A stretch of 64,000 nucleotides of DNA from Cohnella phaseoli (GTDB lineage Bacteria > Bacillota > Bacilli > Paenibacillales > Paenibacillaceae): positions 124,001-188,000 of the forward strand of contig NZ_QRDZ01000013.1 of NCBI RefSeq assembly GCF_003386235.1. The letters run 5' to 3'. A program made the position numbers and the translations under genes. The notes under the pieces are model-generated. The model did not search any database. It was not told the origin of the DNA and was given only the letters and a program-made list of their open reading frames with translations. Positions 61,829-64,000 of this stretch are shown one piece after another; position 1 is the first letter of the stretch, and each line of letters opens with the position of its first letter.

Positions 61829-61857
61829 TTGAGTATTTACTTTATTTTTGTTATAAT
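61829..61857 (+). promoter_or_regulatory. promoter of the 61904 gene
   Basis: -35 TTGAGT (61829-61834), 17-bp spacer, -10 TATAAT (61852-61857). Confidence 0.7.
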
Positions 61858-61903
61858 ACGTATAGTAAGTGTCGATTTACCAATAAGAGAAGGAGTGGTT
61901 ACG

Positions 61904-62257
61904 GTGGATAGACAAGCAAAACAAGCTATATTGGATGTACTTAACAGCCTGGAAGTGATTTCACATCAGGATGGTGAAATGGCGAATGCATTTGTGAGGA
62001 ATACCCCTGAAAATGTCGCAGCACTTAATAACGTTGGTATTTCAGTTGAAACGATAAAAAAACACGGCGACGACGAAGCATTCTGTATTTTCAGTATCGC
62101 AGCTGACTTAGAAATTGCAGACTATAACCGGGGCGAGAAATTGTATTTGTTTGGCCCGGTTGATGATGAACTACGTAATCGCGTAATTGACGGAGAGGGC
62201 GACGCCATTGATGCTGAGCGCCTCCTTCGTCTGCTGGAGCCTGAACTTTTTGATTAA
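61904..62257 (+). CDS. hypothetical protein
   Basis: 117 residues from GTG 61904 (AAGGAGTGG upstream). Acidic and soluble, with an EAFCIFSIAADLEI stretch. No family recognised. Promoter directly upstream. Confidence 0.65.
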   Translation: MDRQAKQAILDVLNSLEVISHQDGEMANAFVRNTPENVAALNNVGISVETIKKHGDDEAFCIFSIAADLEIADYNRGEKLYLFGPVDDELRNRVIDGEGDAIDAERLLRLLEPELFD

Positions 62258-62400
62258 GTTGTGCATAGCACGAAGATTCTGTCCAGGAGGAAGCTTAGGA
62301 TCCATCCCTTTTTCGCACCGCGCGCTGGGAACTGCTCGCGGCGCTTCACTGCATGACTGTGGTCAGTTGATCACATGTATTAAAACTAGGAGGGAAATCG

Positions 62401-62604
62401 ATGAAAAAGAATGATGTTAACAAGAAGATTAAGGAATTGGAGAAATCACTTAAAGCGGCTCGCGATGTAGCCAAATGCTTGGCAATAAACCTTGACGCCA
62501 AGGATTCAAAACAAGAACTGTGGGCCTCACTAGTTGCATTGGAACACATCGACTATGCGCTTGATCGGCTTGAGAAAAGAGACTCTATTAGAGTTGTAGT
62601 ATGA
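62401..62604 (+). CDS. small helical hypothetical protein
   Basis: 67 residues with AGGAGGG upstream. Basic, coiled-coil-like start (KKIKELEKSLKAARDVAK). Family unknown. Confidence 0.65.
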   Translation: MKKNDVNKKIKELEKSLKAARDVAKCLAINLDAKDSKQELWASLVALEHIDYALDRLEKRDSIRVVV

Positions 62605-62716
62605 TCAGACGCAAGTTGGAGGAAAAAACAGGAGCGGGTGCACAGAACCAAAGTAAGCTTCTTGGTATACTTAAGCAGTAATTCGTTGGATAGATACGAT
62701 CAAGTATGAGAGGAAC

Positions 62717-62974
62717 ATGTCTATCATGAACTTCTTCCGAAAGATTCCGTACCAGTTTTTTTTATTTTACTTTTTGAATATTTCAGCACTGGGTCTTGTT
62801 GGGTCTTTCTTAAATCCTTATAAGAAGTCCTACTTATGCTTGATCGCGTTAGGACTTCTTTCATTTTCCCGAGCTCGTTCTAAAAAGAATAGGCTGAAAC
62901 CCATGAAATGGCTTTTATTATCATTCCTTTGCGGTGCGCTGACAATTTCCTTTTTTATGAACAATAAACTGTAG
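62717..62974 (+). CDS. small two-helix membrane protein
   Basis: 85 residues (82 if the second ATG, 62726, is used). Helices at about 12-32 and 65-80, with basic loop RARSKKNRLK. No family recognised. It precedes the thermonuclease gene by 18 bp and may be co-transcribed. Confidence 0.6.
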   Translation: MSIMNFFRKIPYQFFLFYFLNISALGLVGSFLNPYKKSYLCLIALGLLSFSRARSKKNRLKPMKWLLLSFLCGALTISFFMNNKL

Positions 62975-62992
62975 ATATGGGAGGCATTTGTT

Positions 62993-63682
62993 TTGAAAAA
63001 ATGGTCGATTGGTGTCATGGTTGTATTCCTTATCTTGACGGGTTGTTATGTTGAGCCGGTTGAACCGTTGTACCATGAAGAAGGGATAACCAACCAGGAA
63101 GTTTACGAAGTCAAAGGGATGCTGCTGGAATCATACGAAGAGACGCTGGCAGCATTTAAGGGGGAGAAGTCGGAGAAGTCGTCCCAGGAATTGATCGAGG
63201 AAATTGCAACGAAAGTTAAAGGAGATACTCCGACTATCCCTGCTGATGGAACCTACATGGTATTGTCTTGTTATGACGGAGACACATGTACGATTCAGAA
63301 TGGTAAAAGACGTGAAGCGGTCCGCATGCTGAACATCGACGCGCCTGAAATCAAATCAAAGGATCCTTTCGCAGCGGAGGCGCGAGCGTATCTAAGGAAG
63401 CAAGTGGTAAAAAAGAAAGTTATGATTGAGTTCGGTCTGGGTAAGGATCGAACTGGACGCGACAAATATGGACGATTGCTTGGATATTTTTTTGTTAATG
63501 GCAACAGCATCAACGAGCAGATCGTTAGAAATGGCCTAGCGCGCGTTGCCTACGTTTTCGAACCGGACACAAAATATGCCGAAGACTACCGGAAGGCCGA
63601 AGCAGAAGCTGAGGATGAACAAATTGGCATTTGGAGCATTAAGGGATATGTCACAGAAAACGGTTTCGACCGATCAAAATAA
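62993..63682 (+). CDS. thermonuclease (SNase)-family lipoprotein
   Basis: 229 residues from TTG 62993 (GGGAGG upstream). Lipobox LTGC, a linker of about 60 residues rich in Glu and Lys, then a staphylococcal-nuclease fold: DGDTCTI, RMLNIDAPE with the catalytic Arg, GKDRTGRDKYGR and NGLARVAYVFEP. Surface-anchored DNA/RNA nuclease, like YncB. Confidence 0.88.
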   Translation: MKKWSIGVMVVFLILTGCYVEPVEPLYHEEGITNQEVYEVKGMLLESYEETLAAFKGEKSEKSSQELIEEIATKVKGDTPTIPADGTYMVLSCYDGDTCTIQNGKRREAVRMLNIDAPEIKSKDPFAAEARAYLRKQVVKKKVMIEFGLGKDRTGRDKYGRLLGYFFVNGNSINEQIVRNGLARVAYVFEPDTKYAEDYRKAEAEAEDEQIGIWSIKGYVTENGFDRSK

Positions 63683-63714
63683 GGTCGATCATTCAAATGT
63701 GGGGATGTGTCAGG

Positions 63715-63927
63715 ATGTACAAAGGGTATTGTATGGACAAGTACGGGCGATATTATAGTCCCGTTACTCTCAAAGAAGCAAAGGAAATTTACGACTACTG
63801 CCAGTTGCAGAAACATTTCCATTATGAGATTAGAATTGTTGAACCAACGGACGACGCCATCGTTGTCCAAGTGATCGAAGGAATGTTTGTGTTTCCAGAA
63901 GAATGGAAGAGGTATAATACTGTGTAG
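63715..63927 (+). CDS. small hypothetical protein
   Basis: 70 residues from ATG 63715; an earlier ATG at 63697 has no ribosome site. Aromatic-rich (DKYGRYYSPVTLKEAKEIY). Family unknown. Confidence 0.5.
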   Translation: MYKGYCMDKYGRYYSPVTLKEAKEIYDYCQLQKHFHYEIRIVEPTDDAIVVQVIEGMFVFPEEWKRYNTV

Positions 63928-63965
63928 ACCATAGCAGAGTTAGCGGGGGTAGGTGAAAGTTCAAA

Positions 63966-64000
63966 ATGGAACATGTCATAAATTGGGTTAACGACAATTC
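63966..64000 (+). CDS. possible partial gene at the right edge
   Basis: ATG 63966 with AGGTGA upstream, open to the window end (MEHVINWVNDN). Product unknown. Confidence 0.35.
   Translation, partial: MEHVINWVNDN

Noticed and set aside
1..64000. rRNA or tRNA genes
   Set aside because: None recognised on either strand.

Overview
The window looks like part of a large plasmid from a low-to-mid GC Gram-positive spore-former, most likely Paenibacillaceae. Reasons: strong GGAGG ribosome sites with frequent GTG/TTG starts, LexA/DinR boxes of Bacillus type, a TubR/TubZ partition pair, a replication-relaxation family protein, and copper-island gene types common in Bacillales. Family calls come from motifs read by eye; no database search was possible.

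Region 1 (1-29.9 kb) is a copper-resistance and cell-envelope island. It carries two multicopper oxidases, a CPH-type copper P-type ATPase with a His-rich N-terminus, a CuA-like cupredoxin lipoprotein, two Cys-rich four-helix copper-storage proteins, Met-rich small lipoproteins and membrane peptides, and two response regulator/histidine kinase pairs. Mixed in are envelope genes: two D-Ala-D-Ala carboxypeptidase-like proteins, two NlpC/P60 hydrolases, a C39-like peptidase, AsnB, a CcdA-TlpA-Lgt-like-Lgt operon, PAP2, TVP38 and TraX. A palindrome ACTAC-N5-GTAGT occurs eight times perfectly and twice imperfectly in the promoter regions of this island and nowhere else that I saw. A BlaI-type repressor and a short BlaR1-like M56 protease are encoded inside it, behind one of these boxes. 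I read this as one BlaI-type regulon joining copper handling to wall remodelling. This is the main finding.

Region 2 (29.5-42.7 kb) is a patchwork of decay: a DUF302 pseudogene with two in-frame stops, paired 16-bp repeats at a 30-bp pitch, a possible IS-end remnant, an HNH protein next to an AT-rich UvrD-like helicase, a frameshifted ATP-dependent DNA ligase, a MerR-like plasmid protein with an upstream palindrome, and GC-rich degenerate repeats of about 81-86 bp.

Region 3 (42.7-54.3 kb) is the plasmid backbone: TubZ and TubR, iteron-like sites, a replication-relaxation protein whose 5' coding region carries a 13-unit array with a pitch near 19 bp, a broken coupling ATPase, a CpaE-like protein and several unknown genes.

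Region 4 (54.3-64 kb) holds a TnpB-only IS200/IS605-type element that splits a small zinc-ribbon gene, several unknown genes separated by GC-rich non-coding blocks, a LexA-boxed dinB operon, and a secreted thermonuclease-like lipoprotein. No rRNA, tRNA or CRISPR array was seen.
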